From Chryseobacterium sp. MYb264 (GTDB lineage Bacteria; Bacteroidota; Bacteroidia; Flavobacteriales; Weeksellaceae): DNA of 64,000 bases. Both the position numbers and the translations under genes were made by a program. Of the stretch, positions 37,588 to 47,212 are shown in pieces. The stretch spans positions 1,116,001 through 1,180,000 of the forward strand of contig NZ_CP142422.1 in assembly GCF_035974275.1 (NCBI RefSeq). Reading direction: 5' to 3'. The notes beneath the pieces are model-generated. The model saw only the letters and a program-made list of their open reading frames with translations. It searched no databases and had not been told where the DNA came from. Position 1 is the first letter of the stretch, and every line of letters begins with the position of its first letter.

Positions 37588-38292
37588 CTATTTTGATGAG
37601 GTATTTATTTTCAATATATCTAACTTATTTATACACTTTGTAAATTCTTGTTTTTTAGCTTCTTTAAAATATGGTATACCTTCAATACCATTTCTAATAT
37701 CAATATAATTTATTTTAATGGTCTCATAGCTATTTACTTTCCCATTTAAAAAATAATAACTATTTGTTGAGATAATTGGTTTAGGTGTATACTCGTCTAT
37801 CAATAAACATTCTTTTAAACTATCTGTTTTATTTTGAATTACTAGTTCATATCGAAAATACTCATTAAGATTTTTTTTCTTAAAAGTTTCCATGGAAATT
37901 TCTTTCGTAAATAATACAAAATTGCCATCTTCTATTTTATTATATGATAGACTATCAATTTTTAATTTATAATTACTCGTTGTCATTTCGCAAACATCTT
38001 TATTATCGATAATAATAATTCCATTATATACAGCATCTTGATCTTGAAAACCATCTTCTATATAAATCTGCGAATATTTTTTATTAAAATTAATATGGCA
38101 AGATTGAGCAGCTAACAATCTATACTTTGTTAAAGCATCTTTCATTCCCTTTAATTCGATAGGCTCTAAACTACCAAAGTCTACTTTATTATTTTTTAAC
38201 AGATAATCATTCATCTGTCGAAGAGACATTTTCTTCTGAGAATGACAAGAACAAAACAAAATAATACTTATTAATAAAATAATTTTTTTCAT
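37588..38292 (-). CDS. lipoprotein, probable immunity protein of the intact Rhs toxin
   Basis: 234 residues with signal MKKIILLISIILFCSCHSQ (lipobox Cys). It starts 17 bp after the intact Rhs gene on the same strand, the standard place for the cognate immunity gene. It is paralogous along its length to 36351-37052. A lipid-anchored immunity protein facing the periplasm would suit a toxin that acts in or passes through that compartment; this is inference. No known domain is recognised. Confidence 0.75.
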   Translation of the reverse strand: MKKIILLISIILFCSCHSQKKMSLRQMNDYLLKNNKVDFGSLEPIELKGMKDALTKYRLLAAQSCHINFNKKYSQIYIEDGFQDQDAVYNGIIIIDNKDVCEMTTSNYKLKIDSLSYNKIEDGNFVLFTKEISMETFKKKNLNEYFRYELVIQNKTDSLKECLLIDEYTPKPIISTNSYYFLNGKVNSYETIKINYIDIRNGIEGIPYFKEAKKQEFTKCINKLDILKINTSSK

Positions 38293-38309
38293 ACTATAAT
38301 TTAAACTTA

Positions 38310-41300
38310 TTATTGACCTCTAGTTTTAAATCTTTTCCAATGATAATAGGCTGCAGCACCATGATAGTTATATTTATTTTGCAAAATAGTGTTATTTACA
38401 TTCAGTACATCTTTATTACTTGGAATAGGTGATATCTGAGTTCCATCGGAATTATAATAAATACTACTCCCTGCATTATCTATTAATCTACTTCCGTTCC
38501 CTGGATATGCATATCCAGTACCGTCTTTATTTGATCTATAGTGTGTCCTTAGCGGAAGTCCTGTTTCTGATCTTACAATATTTTCAACATGACTACCATA
38601 AATTTCTGCTGTAGTGGCATGAGGCCCAAATCTAGTATCAGATGTTGCACGTTCTCCTAAAGCAAAATATCCATAAACATGTCCCATTTCATGTGCTATT
38701 GTAGTATATAAAGGAGAATATTTAATATCTTTTCCTGAAGTTGTCCAACTACCGTCACTTGATGAAATATTCAATTCAACAATATTACTTATTCCATGTT
38801 TTATTTTTGACCCTCCAGTAGTATAATCAAAGTTAATGTCTCTCATTTTACCATCTTTACCTTGTGCTTGATCAAAATATCCAATCATTGTATTCCCTAT
38901 AGAAGTACTTTTGTCTAGATGGTTAAGTCCAGAGACTGTTTGCAAAACATAATCTGATAATTTAGTGGAAGCATCTACATTCGCCCATTTTCCATCAACT
39001 TGATGCTGAGTAGCTCCGTTATGATATCTATATTGTGTTCCATCTTGATCATTTATATATATCCATTCTCCATTTACATCAATAAATTTAATTGGATTAT
39101 TTGCTACATAACTATATGGAGATGTAGGGAAATAATTTTCACTGTAATTGTCTAATACACCCCATCTTCCAATATCACTCATATACAATCTCGCTCCATA
39201 ATCATACATCCCGGTCTCTTGCAACTCCTTCCCATTGTACTTATAATTCTTATACGAACTCTGCCCAAACATAGCCGTTCCCGTTTTTAAATGATTCATT
39301 CCGAAAGGATAATAATCATTCATATCTGTAATCTCCAGGGCTTGAGACTGGGTATTTTTCCCAAAACTTACCCTTACATTTCCTAAATGATCTTTATACT
39401 GATAAATATATTGTTTTTTCTGATAATCGTAAAAACCTTCTGCTGTCGGAAAAAATTGTAGGTCTGAAGAGGATGATGGAGATAATATATTCTTTGCTTC
39501 AGGAGAAAAAGCTTGTACTTCCATGGCTCTTCTCAGAGGAGACGATAAGGCTTCAATAAGCTCTCCACCAATCGGAGTTCCCCCATCCCCCGGAGAACCT
39601 GATCCAGACTCTTCTTTATGAACGTATTGGAAACCATCCAAATAGTCAGTATCAACAGTCGTAAAAACAGACCCATTGATACCATCATTAGTTTCCATAA
39701 TACGTTTATGTAATTTTATTCCGTTTGCATTATATAAATGATGAGTATTTGATCTAAAGCCCTGAAGCACGATACTGTTAGGTAAATTAAGATAATTATA
39801 ACTTATTGCCGTAATTTGCTTATCCGGCATACTTTTCATATTCCCGTTCAGATCGTAGGTTATGGTCTGACCGCCTCCTTCGTATCCTGTAGGATTATTG
39901 GAGCTGTCAGTAATGGTATTGACCCTATTTCCTATATAAGAATACGCCAGATTATCAATAGTAGTCGGTGTGATACTATTCGTATTTTCTACTACCGATG
40001 TTCTGTACAGGCTGGTAATATTCCCGTTCAGATCATATAACAGAGATTCTATATTTTCACCGCTGTAGGCATTATTCGGATTTTGATAATATCCTGCCAT
40101 TAATCGGTTTAAACCATCATAAACATAACCATATCTTTTGGGAGTAATAGAGGGATTATTTCCAATATTTCCTACAGACCGCCAGTCTACCTCAGTAATG
40201 TTCCCGTTGTATTTAGGCTTTACCTCCAATGCTGCAAATACTGGATTGGGATAGCTGATTCCTTCTTTATGATTGTATTTTATTTTGTAAGAAAATAGTT
40301 TTCCTCCCAAATCAGGAACCGTCATTTGATTAGGGTTAATAGCTGTCATCCATCCCCGGATATTATAGGCGTAATCAATACTTTGAAGCGGCGAGGCAGC
40401 ATTCGTTCCGCCCACTTTCTTATTTTCAAGCTGCGAAAGCTCGTTGTATTTATTTTGGGCTAAAATCTCCTCAGGCTGGCTATCCACCTTGTGTTTATGA
40501 ACCAATAAACGATTCTGATGGTCATACTCAAAACTTTCGATAATTAACTTTTCCGCATCGGTGGCCAGTCTTTTATGCTGAGTAGAAACAATCTGTATAT
40601 TCCCCGAAAAATCAAGCTGTCTTTCTACATTGGTATATCCTCCCAGGTGATTAAAAATGTATTCCCTGATAGGCCGTCCTTTCAGGTCATAGTAGAAATA
40701 GGTTTTTGTCCAGCCGTCATCCTCAATATTTTTCACCAGTTTAATCACCGGGAGACCTTTCGTGCTTCTGTCATATTGCTGAGGGCTGGAGGGTAAAACA
40801 TCCTGATTCCATACTTTCGACGGAAAAGGGTCGCCTGTAAAATAAGCATCATAATAATTAACCGTCAAAATAGTAAAATTAGACTGATTGGGATAGGCAC
40901 CACTTTTAGTGTAATACACATCTATTCCGTTACTGTTCCAGCTTGCAGATGTTCTTGACTCGTTCGCAGAGCCAAAGCTTTCAACAGCCGCGACATGCTG
41001 AATTCTTCCTGAAGCACTATATGATATTCCCGTATAAACAGGTCTTGAAAACTGATCATATTTGGTAAAAAGCCATTGATTTTTTTCTCTTAAATTGGCA
41101 TCCTGTGTTAAGACCAACCGATCCTGTTTATCATACACCATATACTCCCAGCCTTTACCGGGAAGCTTCTTTTCTACCAAACGGTTTCTGCCATCGTATT
41201 TATATTGGTAGCAAAGGTTATTGAGGGTAGCTTCATCAGTAGCTCCTGAAACAGCCGCTAGAGGTGAAATTACATACGCCAGCTGGTTATAGTCATTGTA

Positions 41301-41978
41301 CACATAATACGTGTCGACATTTTCAGTTCCATTTATTTTTCTTACCAGTAAAGTCTGTCCCTGACCGTTTTTAAACTCAATCGTTTTGTTTCCATCTTCA
41401 TCCGTCACCGTGTTTTTGTACAACTGTGCAGCACCATAAGATCCTGACAAAGTAATACTTGAAGTAAAAGTTGTATAATTAAAGGTGGCCACATATTTTT
41501 TCACTTCTCCCGCAGCATTCGCTTCATAATCGAACTTCACAGGCTTGGTACTCCAATCATTACCCACCTGAAGCTGCTGCTGAATTCTATCTAAAGGTGA
41601 ATTTTCCAACACTTTTTCTGCATAGATTTTTTCACCTCCATATATTGTAGAGGAATTTCCCAGCGGAGTAGGAACCATGGCTCCGTTCAGCGTATTTCCC
41701 TGAGGAATCGGAAGATAATCTTTCACCTGCCTGCCAAAACCGTCATACTCAATAGGCGTCACAACATCTCTGCCCAATGGAGAAGCTTTTACGTTTACTA
41801 CTTGTTTGGGTCTGCCTAAACCATCAAAATACTGTACAGTTTCTGCGGTTTTGGAAGGCGTTGTTCCATTATAATCCAAATACGTTTTCGAAGAAACATA
41901 ATTTTCTGTCTGGCTCACTTGAGCCTCTGCAAAGCCTGAAATCAGCAATGCACTTATAGGGATTAATATTTTTTTCAT
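38310..41978 (-). CDS. Rhs polymorphic toxin with zincin metallopeptidase tip
   Basis: 1222 residues. Signal peptide MKKILIPISALLISGFAEAQ comes first, then the DUF6443 domain usual in Bacteroidetes Rhs proteins (YVSSKTYLDYNGTTPSKTAE; DGLGRPKQVVNV). Many YD/Rhs repeats follow, and then the RHS-associated core (YQYKDHLGNVRVSFG; YKYNGKELQETGMYDYGARL; GRWGVLDNYS; NPIKFIDVNGEW, 961-972). The tip (973-1222) holds HEMGH at 1096-1100 and ENIVRSETGLPLRTHY, resembling NleD-like M91 zinc peptidases. The Rhs shell should encase the tip until delivery. An immunity-like lipoprotein gene follows after 17 bp, and an Rhs-like partner gene ends 6 bp upstream. Confidence 0.9.
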   Translation of the reverse strand: MKKILIPISALLISGFAEAQVSQTENYVSSKTYLDYNGTTPSKTAETVQYFDGLGRPKQVVNVKASPLGRDVVTPIEYDGFGRQVKDYLPIPQGNTLNGAMVPTPLGNSSTIYGGEKIYAEKVLENSPLDRIQQQLQVGNDWSTKPVKFDYEANAAGEVKKYVATFNYTTFTSSITLSGSYGAAQLYKNTVTDEDGNKTIEFKNGQGQTLLVRKINGTENVDTYYVYNDYNQLAYVISPLAAVSGATDEATLNNLCYQYKYDGRNRLVEKKLPGKGWEYMVYDKQDRLVLTQDANLREKNQWLFTKYDQFSRPVYTGISYSASGRIQHVAAVESFGSANESRTSASWNSNGIDVYYTKSGAYPNQSNFTILTVNYYDAYFTGDPFPSKVWNQDVLPSSPQQYDRSTKGLPVIKLVKNIEDDGWTKTYFYYDLKGRPIREYIFNHLGGYTNVERQLDFSGNIQIVSTQHKRLATDAEKLIIESFEYDHQNRLLVHKHKVDSQPEEILAQNKYNELSQLENKKVGGTNAASPLQSIDYAYNIRGWMTAINPNQMTVPDLGGKLFSYKIKYNHKEGISYPNPVFAALEVKPKYNGNITEVDWRSVGNIGNNPSITPKRYGYVYDGLNRLMAGYYQNPNNAYSGENIESLLYDLNGNITSLYRTSVVENTNSITPTTIDNLAYSYIGNRVNTITDSSNNPTGYEGGGQTITYDLNGNMKSMPDKQITAISYNYLNLPNSIVLQGFRSNTHHLYNANGIKLHKRIMETNDGINGSVFTTVDTDYLDGFQYVHKEESGSGSPGDGGTPIGGELIEALSSPLRRAMEVQAFSPEAKNILSPSSSSDLQFFPTAEGFYDYQKKQYIYQYKDHLGNVRVSFGKNTQSQALEITDMNDYYPFGMNHLKTGTAMFGQSSYKNYKYNGKELQETGMYDYGARLYMSDIGRWGVLDNYSENYFPTSPYSYVANNPIKFIDVNGEWIYINDQDGTQYRYHNGATQHQVDGKWANVDASTKLSDYVLQTVSGLNHLDKSTSIGNTMIGYFDQAQGKDGKMRDINFDYTTGGSKIKHGISNIVELNISSSDGSWTTSGKDIKYSPLYTTIAHEMGHVYGYFALGERATSDTRFGPHATTAEIYGSHVENIVRSETGLPLRTHYRSNKDGTGYAYPGNGSRLIDNAGSSIYYNSDGTQISPIPSNKDVLNVNNTILQNKYNYHGAAAYYHWKRFKTRGQ

Positions 41979-41984
41979 CGAATA

Positions 41985-44900
41985 TTAGTTTTTATAGTTG
42001 TATTTGAATTCTTTTAATAATTTACCGGTCTGGTTCTGCTCTCTAATTTCCATCAATCGATTGGCCTTATCATATAAATACACTTCTCTGATGCCTGATG
42101 GCGGGGTGATGCTGCGAACACCGATTAAAGGGTCGTAGGTGTAAGTGGTGACTTGATAATTTGGTAAACCTGCTCTGAAGGTTTTTAAAGCATTTAAAAG
42201 ATCTGTTTCGTCATTATTGGAAGCAGCTGCGGCATCTGTATCAGAGGCGGTGATAATAGCCGCCGCTAAACTTTGAACCTGAGCGTACGTTGCGCCTTCA
42301 ATCTTAGCAATAGGCTGAGTCTGGTTGTAGCCCCAAACAATAGCCACAGTGATTCCTGAGTTGGTAGTATACTGCTGTAGGTTACCCTTATCATCGTATT
42401 GATTATACGCAACTTCTGTAGTGGCTGTATTTTGAAGATCATATGATTTTACTGATAAAGGTAAAACCAAACCTGATGATTTCGTATTGGCTTCCGACTG
42501 ATTGAGCGGATAAATCGTTTCTGATCTTGATAATGTTTTAGTATTTGTACCAATCGTTTGTGTAGCGGTAGTTTCCAACGGGATGCCGATCATATTTTTA
42601 TCGATCATCAGCTGGTTGCTTTTTTCGTGAGCGTATTGGTAAGCGGTTTCACTTATTACTCCATTACTATGAATATCTTTCACCCTTGAAAGATTTAGTC
42701 CATTTACCGATTGATAAAAATATTCAGATTTAGAAGTAATCAAATTATTATTAAAAATATCTTCAGAAATGGTTTTACTTGGTGAGAAAGAGCCTCCGTA
42801 AAGTTTAAAAAAGAACTTCGACATTGCTCGATCTGTTGCATAGGTTGCATAATTGTTAGGAATTGTTTCAGAAATATCAGTAAAATCAGTTATAGATGAT
42901 TTTAATTTCATGAAATTTTGGTCATATATTTCCTGCTTATACAATTTTCCTCTTTTATAATTATTTGATCTGTAAGGTAAATTAAAATTCTCTATATTAT
43001 TAGGCGCATAGGATATAAACTCACTATCGGTATTCGTTCTGTTATTATGAACTTTTTTATAATCCGGAGAATCAGGATAAGTATTATAATCAGTAAAATA
43101 ATATTTTGTATATCCTTTATTATTATCAATCTCAGTCACTTCTGTATATTGAATCGGAAAAGAATTCAACGCAACTTCTACGATATTATCTGAATACAAT
43201 CTTAACGTTTCACTGTGAAACGCACTTACGTTAGACGCAACTTTTGTTATTAGATAATCAATATTCCTATAATAACTAGTCATAATTCCACTAGATAAGT
43301 TATTATTTACATGAGGAGAATAATCGGATATATATTTATATTCTTTGTTGCCAATCTGGGTTCCATCGTTAGAATAGTTAATAATCTGTTTAATACGTCC
43401 GCCTCCTACAGCACCCTGAGCATTAACTAAGACATTTTTGAATTGGGATGCAGAATTTCGATCTACTTTTTTACTGTAATGATGAGGCTCATAAATAAAC
43501 TCACTTTTTCCTTTAGTAGGATAAGTAATTGTTTTAATTAAACTTAAAGAGCATACATCTGCATTAGGTTCCCTTGTATTATCCGTAATGGTGTAATCGC
43601 CGGTACTTTTATCTAATGTAAAATTGGGTATTAACTTATACATCGGTCTATTGTTGAAATACCCCCAATAGTCTATCTTTCCATCATTTTCATACGGTAA
43701 ATCATCGATATTATAGTAATCAAATGTATATTCCTGAAAAAAATCTTGTGATGCAGAACTTTTCCTAAACATTTTAAGGTTATTTAAGAAGAAATAATCT
43801 TTATTTCTATAATAATCAAGACTTACTTCTTTTACTACATTATTTCCGGCTGTATCATAAAAAGTAATATTCTTAAGCTTCCACGAAGGAATCGCCTGAA
43901 TTGGTGCATACTTTTCATATCGCTGGTAATTAAAAGTCAATATTGTTTTTCCATCTAACAATACAGAATTTGGAAAACTTTTTTTAGTTCCTGAACGTCC
44001 TTCTACAAGGTCACTACCCGAGCTAGTCGAATTCCCCCAATATACTGCACCAGTATAATTCAGATTGCCTAAATTAAAACTTCCATTTGTAGCAGTAATT
44101 TGTTGCTTGAAGAACATATTATGGTCAAGCATTAATTGGAAAGGTTCTTTTAGATTTTGAACATCAGCAGCATTTACACAAAAGTTTCTATCTACAGCGT
44201 TTATTGCATCTGACTTATATTTAATTTCTATAGTCCTAGAGTTAGGATATTCTATTTTATAAAGATTCCATGCTGTAATGGTAAATCTACTTAAATTATT
44301 AGGAGCACCAGCCTGAAGATTATAGGAAATATCAAGATTTTCATAATTTCCACCAAAATAATATATTATCCCTTTTTCATCAGTAATAGTTATAGTACTA
44401 GGCTTTGTCAAACATTTTGACCCATTTGCTAAGGATGAGTGAAGAGGTTGCTTAGATGACAACTGAGAGATATCAATTTTCAGATTTTTATTGTCGGAAA
44501 TAATAATTGGTTTCAAATCATTTCCAATAAAGAAATACCCGGTATTACCCATGAAATTAAAACTAAATTTATCCGGTTCAATTTCATAACTGTAAGTTCC
44601 ACATTTAATACCTATACTTCCTTTTCCTTCTACAAGTCCATTAAAATTTCCGTTATATATATCGCTATTAGTTTTGTTACACACCCTCATTCCTTCTAAA
44701 TATCCATAGAGACTATTTGATGATGGACTATATTCTGGAAAAAAATCATCAGCAACTCCTCTTACTTCTCGGCTGATGGCTCCACCAATATCTAAGGACC
44801 AATCTAATCCTGTATAATTAGATTTTTTAGAGGGAACAAAACCTGTTCCATAGTATCTAAGACCAATATCATATCCATTTCCTCCATAAATATCATTATA

Positions 44901-45083
44901 ATTAAAAAGATTAATATCATAAGAAACACTCCCTGTATTCAGACTCACAGGAATATTTCCAAATTTTTCTATATTATAGGTTTGAGGGGATTTTATAACA
45001 GGTATATTAGTCTGTCCAAAATAAAATGGAGCAGTGAGTGTTAGTATAGATGCTACTATTTTATTCTTTATATATTTTTTCAT
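41985..45083 (-). CDS. Rhs-repeat-like exported partner protein
   Basis: 1032 residues with signal peptide (about 1-23, SILTLTAPFYFGQ). The start TNIPVIKSPQTYNIEKFGNI and SLNTGSVSYDINLFNYNDIY mark a protein class that commonly precedes DUF6443 Rhs toxins in Flavobacteria (general knowledge). YD-like text appears at the end: YNQYDDKGNLQQYTT, VTTYTYDPLIGVRSITPPSG, YLYDKANRLMEIREQN. It lacks an RHS-associated core and a tip, so it may form the N-terminal part of the toxin shell, like a TcB to the Rhs TcC. That comparison is inference. It ends 6 bp before the toxin gene starts. Confidence 0.78.
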   Translation of the reverse strand: MKKYIKNKIVASILTLTAPFYFGQTNIPVIKSPQTYNIEKFGNIPVSLNTGSVSYDINLFNYNDIYGGNGYDIGLRYYGTGFVPSKKSNYTGLDWSLDIGGAISREVRGVADDFFPEYSPSSNSLYGYLEGMRVCNKTNSDIYNGNFNGLVEGKGSIGIKCGTYSYEIEPDKFSFNFMGNTGYFFIGNDLKPIIISDNKNLKIDISQLSSKQPLHSSLANGSKCLTKPSTITITDEKGIIYYFGGNYENLDISYNLQAGAPNNLSRFTITAWNLYKIEYPNSRTIEIKYKSDAINAVDRNFCVNAADVQNLKEPFQLMLDHNMFFKQQITATNGSFNLGNLNYTGAVYWGNSTSSGSDLVEGRSGTKKSFPNSVLLDGKTILTFNYQRYEKYAPIQAIPSWKLKNITFYDTAGNNVVKEVSLDYYRNKDYFFLNNLKMFRKSSASQDFFQEYTFDYYNIDDLPYENDGKIDYWGYFNNRPMYKLIPNFTLDKSTGDYTITDNTREPNADVCSLSLIKTITYPTKGKSEFIYEPHHYSKKVDRNSASQFKNVLVNAQGAVGGGRIKQIINYSNDGTQIGNKEYKYISDYSPHVNNNLSSGIMTSYYRNIDYLITKVASNVSAFHSETLRLYSDNIVEVALNSFPIQYTEVTEIDNNKGYTKYYFTDYNTYPDSPDYKKVHNNRTNTDSEFISYAPNNIENFNLPYRSNNYKRGKLYKQEIYDQNFMKLKSSITDFTDISETIPNNYATYATDRAMSKFFFKLYGGSFSPSKTISEDIFNNNLITSKSEYFYQSVNGLNLSRVKDIHSNGVISETAYQYAHEKSNQLMIDKNMIGIPLETTATQTIGTNTKTLSRSETIYPLNQSEANTKSSGLVLPLSVKSYDLQNTATTEVAYNQYDDKGNLQQYTTNSGITVAIVWGYNQTQPIAKIEGATYAQVQSLAAAIITASDTDAAAASNNDETDLLNALKTFRAGLPNYQVTTYTYDPLIGVRSITPPSGIREVYLYDKANRLMEIREQNQTGKLLKEFKYNYKN

Positions 45084-45090
45084 TATTATT

Positions 45091-46632
45091 TTATTTCTTA
45101 ATCAATTTAGCATTCGCCGTTTTATTCTCATCCGTTTTTATGGTCACCAGATACGCTCCCTGAATCATAGGTTGCGTATTAATCTTCGTCACCTTATTCT
45201 TTGTTTTTAGACTTTGCAGTTGTCTTCCGCTCATATCAAACACATTAATTTCAGCTTCCTGGAAATCATATCCGATTTCCACATACGCATAATCTGAAAC
45301 AGGATTCGGATAAATCTTAATATTCTGTTTTTCAATCAGCTGATCGATTTGTTTATCACCCAGTTTTACGATTTTCCAATTCTCTTTGCCAAGTTCTTCC
45401 GCGCTCGTTCCAGCCAGAATAATCGAACCATCTCTGTTCAGTTTTATATCAGAAAGCCTTTCTTCACGCTTTCTGGATTCCCCTTTGACGTGTTTTCGCC
45501 ACTGCTCATTACCGTTTGAATCCAGGTACAGCATCCAGAAAGTTTCATCATCAGCCTCCATTCTGCCTTCAGCCTGAGTGTAACCACCCAGCAAAAAACC
45601 TTTAGACTTGTCATCCGAAGAATTTATGGTACTCATTCCCATCAAAACATCTCTGTTTTTGAAATTGTAAGATTTTTGCCAGATTTGTTCGCCTCTTCCA
45701 TTTAAAGAAATCAACCATATATCTGTGCCTTCTTCCAGTCCAACGGTTTTATTTCCGGATCTTTCTGAGCGAGATTCGCCGCCAACTAAGTAACCTGAAG
45801 AAGTCAGTGAAAGGGTCCTTAAATGATCATCACCTTTGCCTCCAAAGTTCTTTTCCCACTCGATTTGATTTTTTGCATCTATTTTTACGACCCAATAATC
45901 TCCTTCGCCAAAGTTTTCCGTTTTTTTGGAGCCGTTGGCTCCACTTCTCGAATAAATTCCTAGCAATGCTCCGCCATCTTTCGTGGGAATCATTTTTTCC
46001 ACTTCGTCCAGCCCTTTTCCGCCAATGATCAATTGAGATAATTCCTTTCCGTTTTTATCCAGTTTGATGATGAGAACATCCTTAGAACCATATCCTTTCT
46101 CTGAGTTTTGAACATTTCCGGCTACCATAAACCCTAGATCTGTGGTCTGAATCACCGCGCGCGCCTCTTCATCCGATGCTGAGCCGATGGTTTTTTGCCA
46201 TAATTCATCTCCAAATTCATTAATTTTTAATAAAATTATATCTGATCCCCCTTTGGAATCCTCCTTTTTATCCAGACCGATGGATGAATACGTAGTACCA
46301 CTTATCAAAAAACCACCTTCTCGGGTCGCTATTGTGGAAGCCACATAATCATGCCCGTTTCCGGAAAAAAATTTCTCCCATTTTTTTTCACCCTGAGGAC
46401 TCAGTTTCATCAGGCGGATATCGTATCCCGAAGATGCCCGATTTTCCGTTTTCAGCTGATGATCAGGCTGAATAATGCTTCCCGAGATCAGGTACTGACC
46501 ATCTATAGTTGTTGTAATCTGGCTTAGAAAATCCTGAGTCGAGGAGATTATCTCTTTCTGCCAGAGAATTTCCTGAGCCGATACACCCAGAAATGCCGCT
46601 ATTGTAAGGGCGCTCGCATAAAGTTTTTTCAT
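45091..46632 (-). CDS. T9SS-sorted repeat protein, first gene of the Rhs operon
   Basis: 513 residues. Signal peptide MKKLYASALTIAAFLGVSAQ precedes about seven repeats of the pattern W-x-K-x-x-G-G-x-x-x-D and GGFLISGTTYSS / GGALLGIYSRSG, a propeller-like fold. The C-terminus (IKIYPNPVSDYAYVEIGYDF through GAYLVTIKTDENKTANAKLIKK) is a type A T9SS sorting domain, so the protein is exported by type IX secretion and may be surface-attached. It ends 7 bp before the Rhs partner gene, so the three genes look like one operon. It may anchor or export the Rhs complex (inference). Confidence 0.85.
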   Translation of the reverse strand: MKKLYASALTIAAFLGVSAQEILWQKEIISSTQDFLSQITTTIDGQYLISGSIIQPDHQLKTENRASSGYDIRLMKLSPQGEKKWEKFFSGNGHDYVASTIATREGGFLISGTTYSSIGLDKKEDSKGGSDIILLKINEFGDELWQKTIGSASDEEARAVIQTTDLGFMVAGNVQNSEKGYGSKDVLIIKLDKNGKELSQLIIGGKGLDEVEKMIPTKDGGALLGIYSRSGANGSKKTENFGEGDYWVVKIDAKNQIEWEKNFGGKGDDHLRTLSLTSSGYLVGGESRSERSGNKTVGLEEGTDIWLISLNGRGEQIWQKSYNFKNRDVLMGMSTINSSDDKSKGFLLGGYTQAEGRMEADDETFWMLYLDSNGNEQWRKHVKGESRKREERLSDIKLNRDGSIILAGTSAEELGKENWKIVKLGDKQIDQLIEKQNIKIYPNPVSDYAYVEIGYDFQEAEINVFDMSGRQLQSLKTKNKVTKINTQPMIQGAYLVTIKTDENKTANAKLIKK

Positions 46633-47212
46633 AGTGTCTGTTGGTTAATAGATTAATATGCTAGGGGGAATGGTCAGGTGCACAGTGCTAATTTTTATTT
46701 TCACCTTACAGAAGACCATTATTTATTTAAAATATTACATTCTGCCATGGCGAAAGAAACAAATGCGTTTTTAGCGGTATAAGCTTCCCTCCCAAGACAT
46801 TGAAGGTTACCATCATTTGGGGCTACAATTTAAAGGACAAATTCTAAAGCTGTGTTTAGATCCGGTATCGAAAATATATATTTTTCATTCTGTTGATGTG
46901 TTTATTTTTTAATTCAGTTTAAATATAGATTATTAATTACATTAAAGACAATACACTGAATTAAATTCAATTATAATTAAATATTATTAACGCATTTTCA
47001 TTAAACACATTCGTCTTATATTCAATAATTAGAAAAAAAATACGTCAGCCTCCCTATATTTACATCAGCGCTCCTTCGACACGGCTCACCTTATCCTTTG
47101 CAGATGATCATATATCGAAGAGGAAGATATTTATCCGGTTTAAAAATTGGTATCTTTTGCAGTAAAAAACGTAATTTTATCCGTCGTCAATAAACACAGA
47201 TAATTATTTTGT
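46633..47212. other. divergent intergenic region
   Basis: 580 bp without a gene between the Rhs operon and the divergent 797-residue receptor-like gene. It should contain both promoters; TATCTTTT near 47150 is a weak -7 candidate for the rightward gene. Nothing else is recognised. Confidence 0.45.

Noticed and set aside
41985..41999. Frameshift joining the two large Rhs genes into one
   Set aside because: The downstream gene starts with its own signal peptide (MKKILIPISALLISGFAEAQ) 6 bp after the upstream stop, so they are separate genes.
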